A DNA stretch of 64,000 bases from a bacterium (GCA_028869385.1 JAGWSR010000010.1:24998-88997); one strand, 5' to 3'; positions 49,611 through 59,391 are shown, counted from the first letter of the stretch. A program made the numbers and translations. Notes: generated from the sequence alone by a model not told the origin.

Positions 49611-52600
49611 TTACCGCTCGTGCTGCAGACCGCTGCTTTGCGATGCCTCTTCCGCGCGCGAAAACTCGCCGCCGACCTCTCGCTCCCGATCGACCGATTG
49701 CTCTTGAGTTTCCCCACGATTGACGGTAGGCCGAACTCGCTCGCGCTGCTCCTGCCACTCTTCTAGCCATTCTACAAACGGCTGCGGCTTGTGTTCACGG
49801 TAGATGCCCAAGATCGAGCTCCGCATGACGCGCAGCGCGTCTTTGCCAGCCTCAAGTCGATCTTCCATCGACATATCTGAAACGGCAATTTCGTCTTTAC
49901 GCTGCCGGTACGTTTCACGAACTTGTTCAACGCGTTCTGCGTTAAGGGCCCGTAGCGGCTCCGCGACCTCCGCTTCGTAGAGCCGACGCATCGGTATGGC
50001 CTCGCGTTGCGACTCAATGTTCCGGACGCGAATGGTCTTATCGCCGCCCGTGCGCTCGAGGATCTCGTCGTACGTTTGCGTCGTCGTCTTCAGTGAGATG
50101 TTCTCGGATACGTGGCGGGCGAGATCATCGATGTCGCGAAACGCTGAACGCGGAATAACAACGTCCAAGTCTTGCTTGGAACGACTCACCGCTACGAACA
50201 GCAACTCTGCCGAGGCGCTTCGATCGATCAGCGCTACCGCCGCATCCACGCTCGCTCCCTGCGCCTTGTGAACCGTACACGCATTTGCGTAGTCAAACCC
50301 CTGATACACGAGCGGGGAGAATGCCACCGTCCGCGGCTGCACGCCGTCGAGCTCGACGGTGATGCGGTCTGGGAGCAATTCCGTAACCGTCCCGCGGTCG
50401 CCGTTGCGCACGGTGAAGCCGCCCTTGCCATAGTTGTTCTCTAGGAACATCAGGCGATCGCCGGTGGCAAATTCGCGCGCTCCGCTTGCCGTCTGGAAAC
50501 GTCGCCCCATCCCATCGAGCCCGGACCCACGCCGATCTTCTTCCGACAGATGACGCACGCTGTCGCGATCGGACGCGAGCGTAAGCGTATCGTGGCCCTC
50601 CTTCCGCCGGATCGCAGAGAGCCGCACGGCCTCATCGATGGCGGCGTCTCGGTCCTCGGTCCACGAGAGCGCTCCGTGAGCCTCCAGAATTTCTAGCGCG
50701 GCACGCACCTTCGCGTAGCGAGCCTGCTCATCCGGCGCGGCGATGGCATCGGCGAGTTCAGCCACAGCATCGCGATGCCAGGGTCGCTGCTGTCGTTGAA
50801 TATCGCGGAGCTCAGCATGTGTGCCGGCCTCGCGCGCAACCTCGCGCAAGATGCGGAATGACGCACCAAAGTCGATCGGCTGAAGCTGACGTACATCGCC
50901 AATCTCCAACACGATACTCCCGCGCTCGCGGGCGAGTGCGAGAATTTTTCCGTTTGCCCGGGAGTCAACCATCGCGGCCTCATCAACGACAACGATGCCG
51001 CCGTGAGGAATGACCGTCTGGTTTCCTTCTTCGAGAATTCGGGCTCGGGCCGTGTTCACGCAATGGAAGCCGGCCTCACTCTCTAAACGCTCAGCGGCGG
51101 CTTGCGATAGCGTAAGGCCGACCACCTCGCGACCGGTAAGCCCGCCGAGAACACGCACCGCACCCTGGATCGTCGTCTTGCCTACGCCGGGTAGTCCTTC
51201 GATGACGACCAACGAACCCGACGCGATCCGAAGCAGCGCCTCGCGTTGCTCTGACGACAGTCGGAACGGTTGATCTCGTTGCGCCTCTTGTTCCGCTTCG
51301 TATAAATGAATCGCCTCGACGATATCGGCTTCACTGATACGCGATGCCGTCGTTGCCAGGGCCGCGGCGTCGTCTCGAAGCTGGTCTTCGATACCGAGAA
51401 TCTCCGTCGTCGTCATCAACGGCTGAATAGGGTCGGCAGAGAGGACGCGAACCGACGGGCCCCGCACGATAAGGTCGCCCAGGCGCTCGATCTCATCCGG
51501 ATCGGCGATACGCGCCGCGAGATACTGGTCGACGTCTTCCCTCATAAACGTACTGCTCTGGGCCGTGACCGCCTTGAGTACGCGGTTCGGATCCGCGGCG
51601 ACGCGCTCGATAGCAAACGCTTCGGCTTGATCCGCATCCTGATATTCCGGCAGTCCGCTCAAGCGGGCGCGGAGGGTTCCGCTGACAGCAACCGTGTCGC
51701 CCGAAGTGAGTTTCTGGTCGCGCTCCTGTGCCTCTTCAACTGTGTGCCGAGCGCGAACGTCGGCGAGACGCGCCTCGATCTCATCGGGATCGGCTCCGCG
51801 CGCTGCTAGCTCATCGCGCAGCTCCCGCCGATACTGCTCATGCGCTACGCGCGACTCGCCAATGCCGACGTCTCGGATGACGATCTCACCGTCATCCCTC
51901 CGCTCGATCGTGCACCCGTACCGCGCGGCAACCGCATGGAGCGTGGCCCATGAAGGCTCGTCGCCTCGCTGCTGCTCGAGCGCCATCGCTGTGACGAGAC
52001 GTGGTGCCACCGTCGCATCGACATATCGTTCGAATGACGTATCCCGGGCGCGGTAGCCCTCGAACGAACGCCGCTCCTGACGTATGAGCCGCTCTTCGCG
52101 ACGTTCCGCCCGCCATGCGGCTAGCTCGTATTTATCCGCCCAGCGAACGTGTGCGGTATCGAGGCCTGCGTCTTGAACGACGGCAAGGCCGCGATCGTGC
52201 GAGAGTCCGTGTGCGAGTTCGACCTCGCGCTCTGCCCATGCCATTCGGCGGTGCAGCCCGGTGCGATCGTAGGCAAGACCGGTGCCCGGGTTCACGCTGC
52301 CGACAGCACAGTGAACGTGCAGATTATCGGTGTCGCGATGTACGACCGCAACGCTGCGGTGCTCACGAAGGCCGAGTTTCTCGAGAACCTCGCCGACGTA
52401 CTCGTGAACCTGCTCGTCGCTGAAGGCCTTCGTCTCTTCTTCGCTCCAGGACCAGACGAAATGAATCGCGCTTGAGCGCACGCCTGGATTGCGAGCTGCA
52501 TCCGCGTCGATCTCTAGGCTCGCGGTAGAGAAGGCCGCGCAGTTCCGCACCAGGATCGACGACGGCCGAATGCCGCCGCCGGCTTCCGGGCTCCATACGG

Positions 52601-52772
52601 CACCGACGCCAAGGTCGGCGCGATCCTCACATTCGATGTAGACGGCATCAAGCGCGTCGGCGATCTCTTGCCGCGTCGCTCCCTTTTCGCTGATGGCGTA
52701 CCCGACAAGATACTCGATCAGCCCCGACGCCGTGCTGCCCTTACTGGGCGGCGCGCAGACTTTCCCAATCAT
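49611..52772 (-). CDS. Relaxase fused to RecD/TraA-like helicase
   Basis: 1053 aa. N-terminal relaxase (about 1-300): Tyr candidate Y21 in LIEYLVGYA, and the metal-binding HUH-type motif VHRDTDNLHVHCAV (H145, H152, H154), as in MOBQ/MOBP nickases. From about 500 an AAA_30/RecD-like helicase follows: Walker A IEGLPGVGKTT (524-534), Walker B VVVDEAAMVD, and near the C-terminus NACTVHKAQGASVDAAVALID. This is the TraA layout: nicking at oriT and unwinding in one chain. The start codon abuts the stop of the MobC-like gene (one-base overlap). It processes element B for transfer by a helper conjugation system. Confidence 0.92.
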   Translation of the reverse strand: MIGKVCAPPSKGSTASGLIEYLVGYAISEKGATRQEIADALDAVYIECEDRADLGVGAVWSPEAGGGIRPSSILVRNCAAFSTASLEIDADAARNPGVRSSAIHFVWSWSEEETKAFSDEQVHEYVGEVLEKLGLREHRSVAVVHRDTDNLHVHCAVGSVNPGTGLAYDRTGLHRRMAWAEREVELAHGLSHDRGLAVVQDAGLDTAHVRWADKYELAAWRAERREERLIRQERRSFEGYRARDTSFERYVDATVAPRLVTAMALEQQRGDEPSWATLHAVAARYGCTIERRDDGEIVIRDVGIGESRVAHEQYRRELRDELAARGADPDEIEARLADVRARHTVEEAQERDQKLTSGDTVAVSGTLRARLSGLPEYQDADQAEAFAIERVAADPNRVLKAVTAQSSTFMREDVDQYLAARIADPDEIERLGDLIVRGPSVRVLSADPIQPLMTTTEILGIEDQLRDDAAALATTASRISEADIVEAIHLYEAEQEAQRDQPFRLSSEQREALLRIASGSLVVIEGLPGVGKTTIQGAVRVLGGLTGREVVGLTLSQAAAERLESEAGFHCVNTARARILEEGNQTVIPHGGIVVVDEAAMVDSRANGKILALARERGSIVLEIGDVRQLQPIDFGASFRILREVAREAGTHAELRDIQRQQRPWHRDAVAELADAIAAPDEQARYAKVRAALEILEAHGALSWTEDRDAAIDEAVRLSAIRRKEGHDTLTLASDRDSVRHLSEEDRRGSGLDGMGRRFQTASGAREFATGDRLMFLENNYGKGGFTVRNGDRGTVTELLPDRITVELDGVQPRTVAFSPLVYQGFDYANACTVHKAQGASVDAAVALIDRSASAELLFVAVSRSKQDLDVVIPRSAFRDIDDLARHVSENISLKTTTQTYDEILERTGGDKTIRVRNIESQREAIPMRRLYEAEVAEPLRALNAERVEQVRETYRQRKDEIAVSDMSMEDRLEAGKDALRVMRSSILGIYREHKPQPFVEWLEEWQEQRERVRPTVNRGETQEQSVDREREVGGEFSRAEEASQSSGLQHER

Positions 52773-53164
52773 TAGCCGGTCCAGCCGCCGGCTCGCCGGC
52801 GATCGACAGAACGAATTTCATCGGCGTGCGCGCGCTCCAGCGGCTTTAGCGCTGCTGCGATAACGCGGACCGCCGCTTGAAGTTCCGATCTCGCCCGGTC
52901 GGGATCATCGCTTTCCAATGCTGCGAGCACTTGGCGGAGATGATACGAGACGATCGCGAGCGGCTGCGTGACCTCGGCGGCGGTAGTGGCGTAGAGGCGC
53001 TCGGGTTCGGCAAGCGCGTTGCTGAGATATTCCGCCATCGAGACGCCGGCCGCAGCCGCCCGCTCTCGAAGTGCATCGCGCACGCGTGGTTCAACATCGA
53101 TCGAAAGCACGACGCGCCCGCCGTGGCGTTGTGTTTTGGCACCTCGTTTGCCCTTGGGCACCAT
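52772..53164 (-). CDS. MobC-like relaxosome accessory protein (RHH type)
   Basis: 130 aa. Basic N-terminus (KGKRGAKTQRHGG), then a ribbon-helix-helix pattern (RVVLSIDVEPRVRDALRERAAAAGVSMAEYLSNAL) and a helical C-terminal part (VSYHLRQVLAALESDDPDRARSEL). Encoded directly before the relaxase and directly after a candidate oriT, as expected for a protein that opens oriT and recruits the nickase. Confidence 0.75.
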   Translation of the reverse strand: MVPKGKRGAKTQRHGGRVVLSIDVEPRVRDALRERAAAAGVSMAEYLSNALAEPERLYATTAAEVTQPLAIVSYHLRQVLAALESDDPDRARSELQAAVRVIAAALKPLERAHADEIRSVDRRRAGGWTG

Positions 53165-53250
53165 CCTGCATCCTTATTTGAAGGTTTTGTAACGGCTATC
53201 GCGGCGTCTTCGCTGGCGTTGTTGCGGAGTATCGCATAGCGCGCGCGTCG

Positions 53251-53320
53251 GTGCGCGGCATGAAGTGTGCGCTGCGTGCATCATTTGTGCTGCATTGGGT
53301 GCGCAGTAGATGCCGCGCAC
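53251..53320. other. Candidate origin of transfer (oriT)
   Basis: Perfect 11-bp inverted repeat, GTGCGCGGCAT (53251-53261) and ATGCCGCGCAC (53310-53320), framing 48 nt rich in TGCGC/GTGC words. It sits in the 213-bp space between the divergent mobC-relaxase pair and the ParA-coupling-protein operon, the usual oriT place. The nick site cannot be read from sequence alone. Confidence 0.55.
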
Positions 53321-53377
53321 AAGATTTTCTAATCGGTTAGACTCTCGCAATAACCACGCACTTATTGAGGTCTTCCG

Positions 53378-53743
53378 ATGACAACAGCAGAACTCGAAAC
53401 GATTCTTCGGCGTCTGCAAGAGGCCGCTCCGACATCGCGTTTGAGTCGGAAACGGCAGCTTCTCGCAGGGGCTCGCGACACGATCATCGCGCTACACCAG
53501 CGCGGTCACTCCTGGCGCTCCTTAGCGCGAGAACTCTCGGCCGCAACGGGGGAGAATATCAGCGCCGATCTTCTCCGCACAGCGTGCCTTCAGCGCCGTC
53601 GCCTGGGGCGCCGCGCGCAGAGCGCACCCGCAAAGTCACTGCAGCCGACAACCCGCGCCAGTGTTGCAGTCGCTGCGCTGGCGCCCAAACCCGCCGCGAA
53701 GTCGGGCAATGAACGCTTCGGTGCACGGGGACTTGAACTATGA
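53378..53743 (+). CDS. Small mobilization-associated DNA-binding protein
   Basis: 121 aa. Residues about 22-75 (LSRKRQLLAGARDTIIALHQRGHSWRSLARELSAATGENISADLLRTACLQRRRLG) read as a helix-turn-helix, similar to small TraC/MobX-type proteins found in front of parA-like genes in mobilizable elements. The tail is Ala/Pro-rich. GAGG seven bases before ATG is the ribosome binding site. First gene of a four-gene operon joined by 4-base overlaps, and divergent from the relaxase pair. Confidence 0.65.
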   Translation: MTTAELETILRRLQEAAPTSRLSRKRQLLAGARDTIIALHQRGHSWRSLARELSAATGENISADLLRTACLQRRRLGRRAQSAPAKSLQPTTRASVAVAALAPKPAAKSGNERFGARGLEL

Positions 53744-54516
53744 GAACCCGGCGACTCATAGCGACCCTCGCGCAAAAAGGCGGTGTCGGAAAGACATTCC
53801 TTGCCAAGGTGTTTCACGATCTTCTTCCGGTCCACGGCCGCAGCGTAGCGTCTTGGGACCTAGACGCCGCTACCGGGACGTTCGCCGTTTACGATGACGC
53901 GATCAAGACATTTGACTTGACCGCAGGCAACAACACTGAGTCGTGGCTCGACGATTGCCATCGCGACGACGTCGACGACGTCATCATCGACGTTCCCGGT
54001 GGTCGCATTGACGATCTGCTCAAGACTTTCGGGGACGACAGTACAGAGGCGCTGGTGTCAACAGTGCTTGCGACTGGTCGCGAACTCGTCGTCGCAACCC
54101 CAATCGGCGTGATGATCGCCGAGACGGTGACGGCGCAGGTGGTACTCAACGCGTTTGCCGGAACGCCAGCGCGAATCGTAATCGTCCAAAACGGCCGCTT
54201 CGGCTCCCCCGCGGATTTCATTATCTATAACGGCCTCGATGTCGACGGCGAACGCCGATACGGAGCGACGAGCGATCTCGCCGAGCGCCTTGGCGCCGAG
54301 ACGCTGTATTTTAATGCGTTCTCTCAGAGCGTACTCGCGCAGGTCGACGCCGAACGCCTGCGTCTGATTGAGGCCGCCGGTCCGGCCGGCTCAAAACGCC
54401 TCGGTCGCCTTGCATCAACGCGTTTGCAGATCAACCTCCACGTGGCGGGTTCGGACTTGCGCGGGTCATCGCTCGATCTCGACGGCGTGATCCCGGAGAG
54501 AGATGCGAAGCGGTGA
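53740..54516 (+). CDS. ParA/MinD-like ATPase of the mobilization operon
   Basis: 258 aa. Deviant Walker A LAQKGGVGKTF at about residues 10-20, SWDLDAATGT (switch I region) and DDVIIDVPGG (Walker B). Similar ATPases (TraL/VirC1 type) accompany relaxases and help to bring the relaxosome to the coupling protein at the pole. The ATGA and GTGA overlaps on both sides show tight coupling to the other operon members. Not a plasmid partition gene in this context, because no parB is present. Confidence 0.8.
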   Translation: MRTRRLIATLAQKGGVGKTFLAKVFHDLLPVHGRSVASWDLDAATGTFAVYDDAIKTFDLTAGNNTESWLDDCHRDDVDDVIIDVPGGRIDDLLKTFGDDSTEALVSTVLATGRELVVATPIGVMIAETVTAQVVLNAFAGTPARIVIVQNGRFGSPADFIIYNGLDVDGERRYGATSDLAERLGAETLYFNAFSQSVLAQVDAERLRLIEAAGPAGSKRLGRLASTRLQINLHVAGSDLRGSSLDLDGVIPERDAKR

Positions 54517-55019
54517 CTCCCAACGCGCGCGACCTTTATCTCGCGTCACTCGATCCCGATGCCGAACTCTCAGCACGACGCCTGGCCGAGCGTTCCGGTC
54601 TACCCGACAACGACCCGATATGGCTTCTGCTCCACGAACTTCATCGGGCTGCTTCCGAAATCACAGGCAGCGCGAACGCTGCCATCGCACACGACGCGTT
54701 CGCCGCACGCCTCACGTCAGCTGTGGCTTCGAGTGTAGTCGACGATAAACGCATCATCGACGCCGTCGCTAACGGGATCGCTGCGGTTCACGACGCCTCC
54801 GTTCGCGCGATTCGTTCGCTCGAATCCGAACTTCGCAACGTAGCGCGAAAACGCGCTTTCGCGCCGATCTCATCGCTTATCTTCGCATTTGCTCTGGCTC
54901 TCGTCGTCGGATTCGCTGCCGTGTGGGCGAGCTACAGCGTCGGCTCTGGCTACGGATACGATCTCGGCTATCGCTCCGGATACCACGACGGAATCATCTA
55001 TGAAAGGACTTCAAAATGA
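54513..55019 (+). CDS. Membrane protein of the mobilization operon
   Basis: 168 aa, GTG start overlapping the previous stop. A helical N-terminal part (100 aa), then one transmembrane helix (SLIFAFALALVVGFAAVWASYSVG, about 126-149) and a Gly/Tyr-rich tail (GYGYDLGYRSGYHDG). Resembles small membrane partners of coupling proteins in location, not in sequence I recognise. Confidence 0.7.
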   Translation: MTPNARDLYLASLDPDAELSARRLAERSGLPDNDPIWLLLHELHRAASEITGSANAAIAHDAFAARLTSAVASSVVDDKRIIDAVANGIAAVHDASVRAIRSLESELRNVARKRAFAPISSLIFAFALALVVGFAAVWASYSVGSGYGYDLGYRSGYHDGIIYERTSK

Positions 55020-57079
55020 CCCCGTATCACCTCCGCGCATCGCAGATCCACCTCACCGCTCTTTGCCTCGCACTCATCGACCCTATCCTCACGATCCTCA
55101 CTGGTTTGTGGCTCGCGACGAAACTGCACCCCATCATCGAATCGTGGATGCAGCACCGCCCGCTCCACTACCTCGCCTGGGCGATCGCCCTGTACGTCGG
55201 CTCCGCGCTCATCGCATCGAACATCATGGCGCTGGCCGTTCCGATCGCGCGAGGCTTTGGCGCCGACAAAGACCTCTTCAGCGCATCGAAGCCCCGCTAT
55301 CTCGCATTCTGGATCGGCATCGCGCTCGTCGGCGCCTCGCATATACCACTTGCGATGCAATGGGTAGCGAAGCAGGATCAGTTTCCTGACTACGACGGGA
55401 CGATCGTGCTCATGACCGTCGCTGCCATTGCCCTTAGCACGGGCGTCCGCGACATCGCCGTCGCCGCGTGGAACGCCATCATTGCGGCAACCGCGAACGC
55501 AGGAGTCGAAGCGCGAAACCGGCGGCGCTGGCAATCCATCATCGGTCAACTCGCGCTTTGCGGTGGAATCGCACAAGGGGTTTTTCGCGAACGCAACCTC
55601 ACGAACGGTGCCCCCGAGAAGGGCGCGGTCTTGCTCTACCCTGAGCGCAGCGCGAACCGCGGGACGCTCGTCGTCGGTGCACCGGGTTCCTCAAAAACTC
55701 GTTCCAAAATCTACCCGGACTTTTACTGGGGTCTGCGTACATCGCAACGCGCCGGCGCCATCGTCTTCATCACCAAGAAACGCGCTACCGACGATTTCCT
55801 TGCAATCGCGCGCGCCTTCCGCCCTGCTGATCAGGTTCACGTCGTCGGTATCGGTGCCGGCCGCGCGACGATAGACATTACGGCGGGCATGAGCCACGAA
55901 TCCGTCGGTGATGCGATCAAAGATGGCCTGGGCGAGTCTCACTCCGAGTTCTGGAAGCAGGGCCCTTCTGCGTTTGTTGAAGGATTCGTCGAGCTGATTC
56001 AGGCGCTACACCCGGCAACGATCCACGTGCCGCCCGCCGTCGACAAGGACGGGAACGTGGAGCCGGGCGCCGATGCCTACGACTTCGAGCTGGGCGATAC
56101 GTTACCGACGCTGCTCGACCTCGTTGCGCTCGACGGGCGCCTTCTCGATGCCGTGTTCGCGCACGCACTCGAACGCGTGGCAAAGCTCGAACTCTCCGAT
56201 TGGGATGAAGCGACAAAGCTTCGCTCGCTCCTGCGCGAGATCAAGGGACGCGTCGTCCCTCTTCTCAAACGCGACCCGAAGCTCGCCGAGGAGCTCCGCC
56301 AGTCGGCGCTCCCGCAACTGCAGCCCTTCGGGCGCGGTGCAGTCCGCCGCGCGTTCTGCGATCGCCACGGCATCGATTTGTCGCTCGTCGAACAGGGCCA
56401 TGTTATCCTCGTGGAAATCGACGAGGCCGAACATCCGCGCGCCGTCAACACCGTCGTGCGCATGCTTTTCCGACGTGTGGTGCAGATGGCGCGCGAGCGC
56501 ACGGCGAGCAACCGGATCGGAACCCTCGATCCAATCCTCCTCGTCTGTGACGAATATGCAAACTACGCGGCGGCTGGGCACGTTCAAGCGTGGAACACGA
56601 TCCGCGAAAGCAACTTCATCGCGACGGTCGGCCTCACGAGCCTCAGCGCACTCGCCAAACAGATCGGCGACCAGCGCGCCGCCGACGCAATCGTCTCGAA
56701 TTTCAGCAACAAGTTCTTCTTCGATTCTGATGATCGGCTCACGCGCGACCTCGCGAACGAGCTCGTCGGCAAAACGATGGTAATCCGTCGTGGAACGAGC
56801 GAGGGTACGTCGACGACGAGCGGAACCTCGTCGACCGGGTCGTTGTACGGCGGCTCGCACCGCTCACGTGGTACCTCGCAGACCGAGAACACGAGCGAAC
56901 AGCGCGAGGACGCGCTCGACGGATCCATCTGGCGCAGTCTTCAGGCAGAGCGCGAGTCCGCCACGGCCATTGCCTTCGTTCGTACGGACGAGGGAACAAT
57001 GACCGACGTGGTCACGCTAGGCGTCCTTGATCCGAGCAGCGGCATTGTCACGGCGCTGCCCGAGCACTTCGGCCTTTAG
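55016..57079 (+). CDS. VirD4/TraG-type coupling protein
   Basis: 687 aa. Several N-terminal transmembrane helices (about 1-150), then the motor: Walker A VVGAPGSSKTRSK (about 222-234) and Walker B DPILLVCDEYANY. The segment EGFVELIQAL and the final QAW..IRESNFIATVGLTSLSALAKQIG are typical of TraG/TraD proteins. A Thr/Ser/Gly-rich linker (GTSEGTSTTSGTSSTGSLYGG) lies near the C-terminus. Coupling proteins carry the relaxase-DNA complex to a type IV channel. No channel gene is present, so element B must use a helper's channel. Confidence 0.9.
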   Translation: MTPYHLRASQIHLTALCLALIDPILTILTGLWLATKLHPIIESWMQHRPLHYLAWAIALYVGSALIASNIMALAVPIARGFGADKDLFSASKPRYLAFWIGIALVGASHIPLAMQWVAKQDQFPDYDGTIVLMTVAAIALSTGVRDIAVAAWNAIIAATANAGVEARNRRRWQSIIGQLALCGGIAQGVFRERNLTNGAPEKGAVLLYPERSANRGTLVVGAPGSSKTRSKIYPDFYWGLRTSQRAGAIVFITKKRATDDFLAIARAFRPADQVHVVGIGAGRATIDITAGMSHESVGDAIKDGLGESHSEFWKQGPSAFVEGFVELIQALHPATIHVPPAVDKDGNVEPGADAYDFELGDTLPTLLDLVALDGRLLDAVFAHALERVAKLELSDWDEATKLRSLLREIKGRVVPLLKRDPKLAEELRQSALPQLQPFGRGAVRRAFCDRHGIDLSLVEQGHVILVEIDEAEHPRAVNTVVRMLFRRVVQMARERTASNRIGTLDPILLVCDEYANYAAAGHVQAWNTIRESNFIATVGLTSLSALAKQIGDQRAADAIVSNFSNKFFFDSDDRLTRDLANELVGKTMVIRRGTSEGTSTTSGTSSTGSLYGGSHRSRGTSQTENTSEQREDALDGSIWRSLQAERESATAIAFVRTDEGTMTDVVTLGVLDPSSGIVTALPEHFGL

Positions 57080-57091
57080 CGGCTGCGCGGC

Positions 57092-57649
57092 TTACGTCGC
57101 GCAGCTGAGGAGCGAGTCGACAATTTGATACATAGAGGGGTCGACACGACGAAGGATCGCCTTCGAAACCCGAGGCCAAGACGACGACGGATCGTTCACA
57201 CCGGCATACGCGCGAACGGCCTCGGCAAAGTACTCGTCGATTGCAGACGCTGCATATGGCGTCACAAACGATCGCGCATCGTGAAAGGCCCGGCGAATAT
57301 CCAGGTCGACGCCAGAGAGATAGACTCCGCCACCGAGAGCACAATCGATCGCATGCCCGAACTCGTGGGCGACCGTCATCGGCGAACGAGAGCGCAGGTA
57401 CACGGTGCGTTCCTCGACGACGAACAGCCCGGCTGGCGGCGCCGGCCACGCATCGACGTCGATCGCGAGGCGACGTAACGCTGGCGATACTTCGTCGTAA
57501 CGTTCACCCTTCTTCAGCGGCTTGATGAGAATCTTCGCATCGGCAACGCGGCGAAGAACTTCCTGCCCGAAATTGCGGAGCACGTCTGCGATCTGGGATT
57601 GTACGTTGCTTGCGGCTCCCGGGATGAGTGCGCTGATGACGGGGTCCAT
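57092..57649 (-). CDS. Zincin-like metallopeptidase (HEFGH)
   Basis: 185 aa. MTVAHEFGHAIDCAL carries the HExxH zinc motif and IDEYFAEAVRAYAG supplies the downstream Glu, as in ATLF/anthrax-lethal-factor-like small peptidases. The N-terminal 60 aa are helical. No signal peptide. Convergent with the coupling-protein gene (12-base gap). In mobile elements similar peptidases act as toxins or regulator-cleaving proteases; the target is unknown. Confidence 0.72.
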   Translation of the reverse strand: MDPVISALIPGAASNVQSQIADVLRNFGQEVLRRVADAKILIKPLKKGERYDEVSPALRRLAIDVDAWPAPPAGLFVVEERTVYLRSRSPMTVAHEFGHAIDCALGGGVYLSGVDLDIRRAFHDARSFVTPYAASAIDEYFAEAVRAYAGVNDPSSSWPRVSKAILRRVDPSMYQIVDSLLSCAT

Positions 57650-57811
57650 CGTGGCTCCTTCCGGCCTGCGGCCGACTCGTGATGAGCCGAACAGGACCGT
57701 TGGAGCGCCAATGACAAGGGCGTAGAGCGCAGCGTCCCTTGCATTGGCAAGCTACAGCGGGCTAAGATCGAGCGATTTACGAGCGCGCCGGCGAGAAGGG
57801 CTTGATCGACG

Positions 57812-59293
57812 TTAGCTTGTTGCGTCCAGAGCTCTTGCAACGTCGCGAAACCACCAATAGAGCTCTTCGCGAGTGTCAGCCGAAGGATAGCCGAATTCGG
57901 ACTCGTGCAGCATCTGGAGGACCGACACGAGCTGCCTTGGGGTAGCGCCAGTGTGAAAGTCGGACGACGAGTATTCGTCCGTGATAGAATACTTACTGAA
58001 TTCTTTAGCAACGTCATTCGGAATCGTTATCATCGAGCGCAATTTGCGTCCGTATTTGCTCTGCGAAAACAAGGTCTCGTGCAAATCGCGCACCTGGACC
58101 AAGCCGTAACATGCTTCCCGACGTTCCTGAGTCATGCTTTCTAAAATGAATGAGGCAAGTTCATCCCACATGCGCCTCACCGTGTCATCCAGTGGACCCA
58201 TAAGGCACGATATAATCGTGAACGGTCGCCACCAGGTACGCATGCGCAGCAAATCCGCTCGGTGCTTGTTCGCGATTGTTCCGCTCAGTAGTCTTTCGAT
58301 CAAAGGAAGCAAGGGCTCAATGATCTTCGCGACGAGAAGATAATACTCGCGTTCACAATCAAGTAGAGCAAGACCAAGAAGGCCCGACGACTCGGAGACA
58401 CGCAGATCCCAGCCCCTATCATAAGCGTCTGCAGCGCTAACACGCTCGCCATTCGGTGAAATAATCGACCGAAGCCGCTTTCCGAATTGCGTGAAACCAA
58501 ATTCTTCATCTGAAAGCAGATTAAAGCGCGGCGATGCCTCTATCTGGAATTTTCTTCTCGAATGCCCACCAACAGAGAAATAGGCGCGAATATCTTTCTC
58601 GGCATCGCGCAAGATGATGCGATAAGACGCATCAGATAGCCGGTCGGGATCGTCGTCGCGCTGCTGCGCGCGTAAGATTGACACGGCACGAGCCAAAGGA
58701 GGCGCCGCACGTGCGAAACGTTCCTCTCGCTCTTTCGTCGCGAGCTGGCCAGCATCAAACGCGTACCACCGCTCCCATGCGGCTTCGAATAAGTCAAAGC
58801 GCGGCGGAATCAGAACGCCGTAATTCGCGATGTGATCGATGCCGCTATCATCCGGATTGCGAAACCACGACCTATACCAAAGAAAGTCAAATAGGAACCC
58901 GCGCATTTCAAAATGCATCGGGTCGAGAACAAGTTCACCTACAACGCCGAGCAGATGCGCGTCATAGCGCGGCTCCAACGACAACGCGAGCGGTCCCGAC
59001 ATCTGCCAGACCCCTAGCTTGTGTAGCGCGTTTCCTAGCCGCCAGAGTGCATCAGGCGAGAGCCCCAACTCGCCCCGGATCACACGATAGAGGCGACCGC
59101 GCGTCGTACCAAGCTCCGCCGCGAGAGCCTTAATGAAGGCCCCCTTTGAGACGGGAGTCGAGCTCCTGAGATTTACCTCCTCGCGGCACCAGCCTAGGAC
59201 AAACCTAAGCCGCCGCCCGCCGCCTTGTCGAAGTAGCGGGCGACCGCCCGGCGCTTGGCGTCGCATCTTGATGTATTCACTAGGGGTCCCCAT
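57812..59293 (-). CDS. Unknown protein with N-terminal HTH
   Basis: About 493 aa from ATG 59293; ATG 59266 is an alternative. Near residue 45 begins VSKGAFIKALAAELGTTRGRLYRVIRGELGLSPDALWRLGNALHKLG, an XRE-like helix-turn-helix. The remaining 400 aa are helical with many Trp/Arg/Asp and match no family known to me (LALSLEPRYDAHLLGVVGELVLDP..., FLFDFLWYRSWFRNPDDSG). AT-richer than its neighbours. Divergent from the small HTH gene at 59392. Could be a regulator with a large sensor part or a toxin with built-in control. Confidence 0.65.
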   Translation of the reverse strand: MGTPSEYIKMRRQAPGGRPLLRQGGGRRLRFVLGWCREEVNLRSSTPVSKGAFIKALAAELGTTRGRLYRVIRGELGLSPDALWRLGNALHKLGVWQMSGPLALSLEPRYDAHLLGVVGELVLDPMHFEMRGFLFDFLWYRSWFRNPDDSGIDHIANYGVLIPPRFDLFEAAWERWYAFDAGQLATKEREERFARAAPPLARAVSILRAQQRDDDPDRLSDASYRIILRDAEKDIRAYFSVGGHSRRKFQIEASPRFNLLSDEEFGFTQFGKRLRSIISPNGERVSAADAYDRGWDLRVSESSGLLGLALLDCEREYYLLVAKIIEPLLPLIERLLSGTIANKHRADLLRMRTWWRPFTIISCLMGPLDDTVRRMWDELASFILESMTQERREACYGLVQVRDLHETLFSQSKYGRKLRSMITIPNDVAKEFSKYSITDEYSSSDFHTGATPRQLVSVLQMLHESEFGYPSADTREELYWWFRDVARALDATS

Positions 59294-59391
59294 TCGAATC
59301 AGCCTAGCAGGAGCACCCTCGTTTTGTCCACAACTAAACATCCTTAGTGGCCTGGGCCCGTGCGCGGCGGATCGGCTACGATGCCCTCGAT

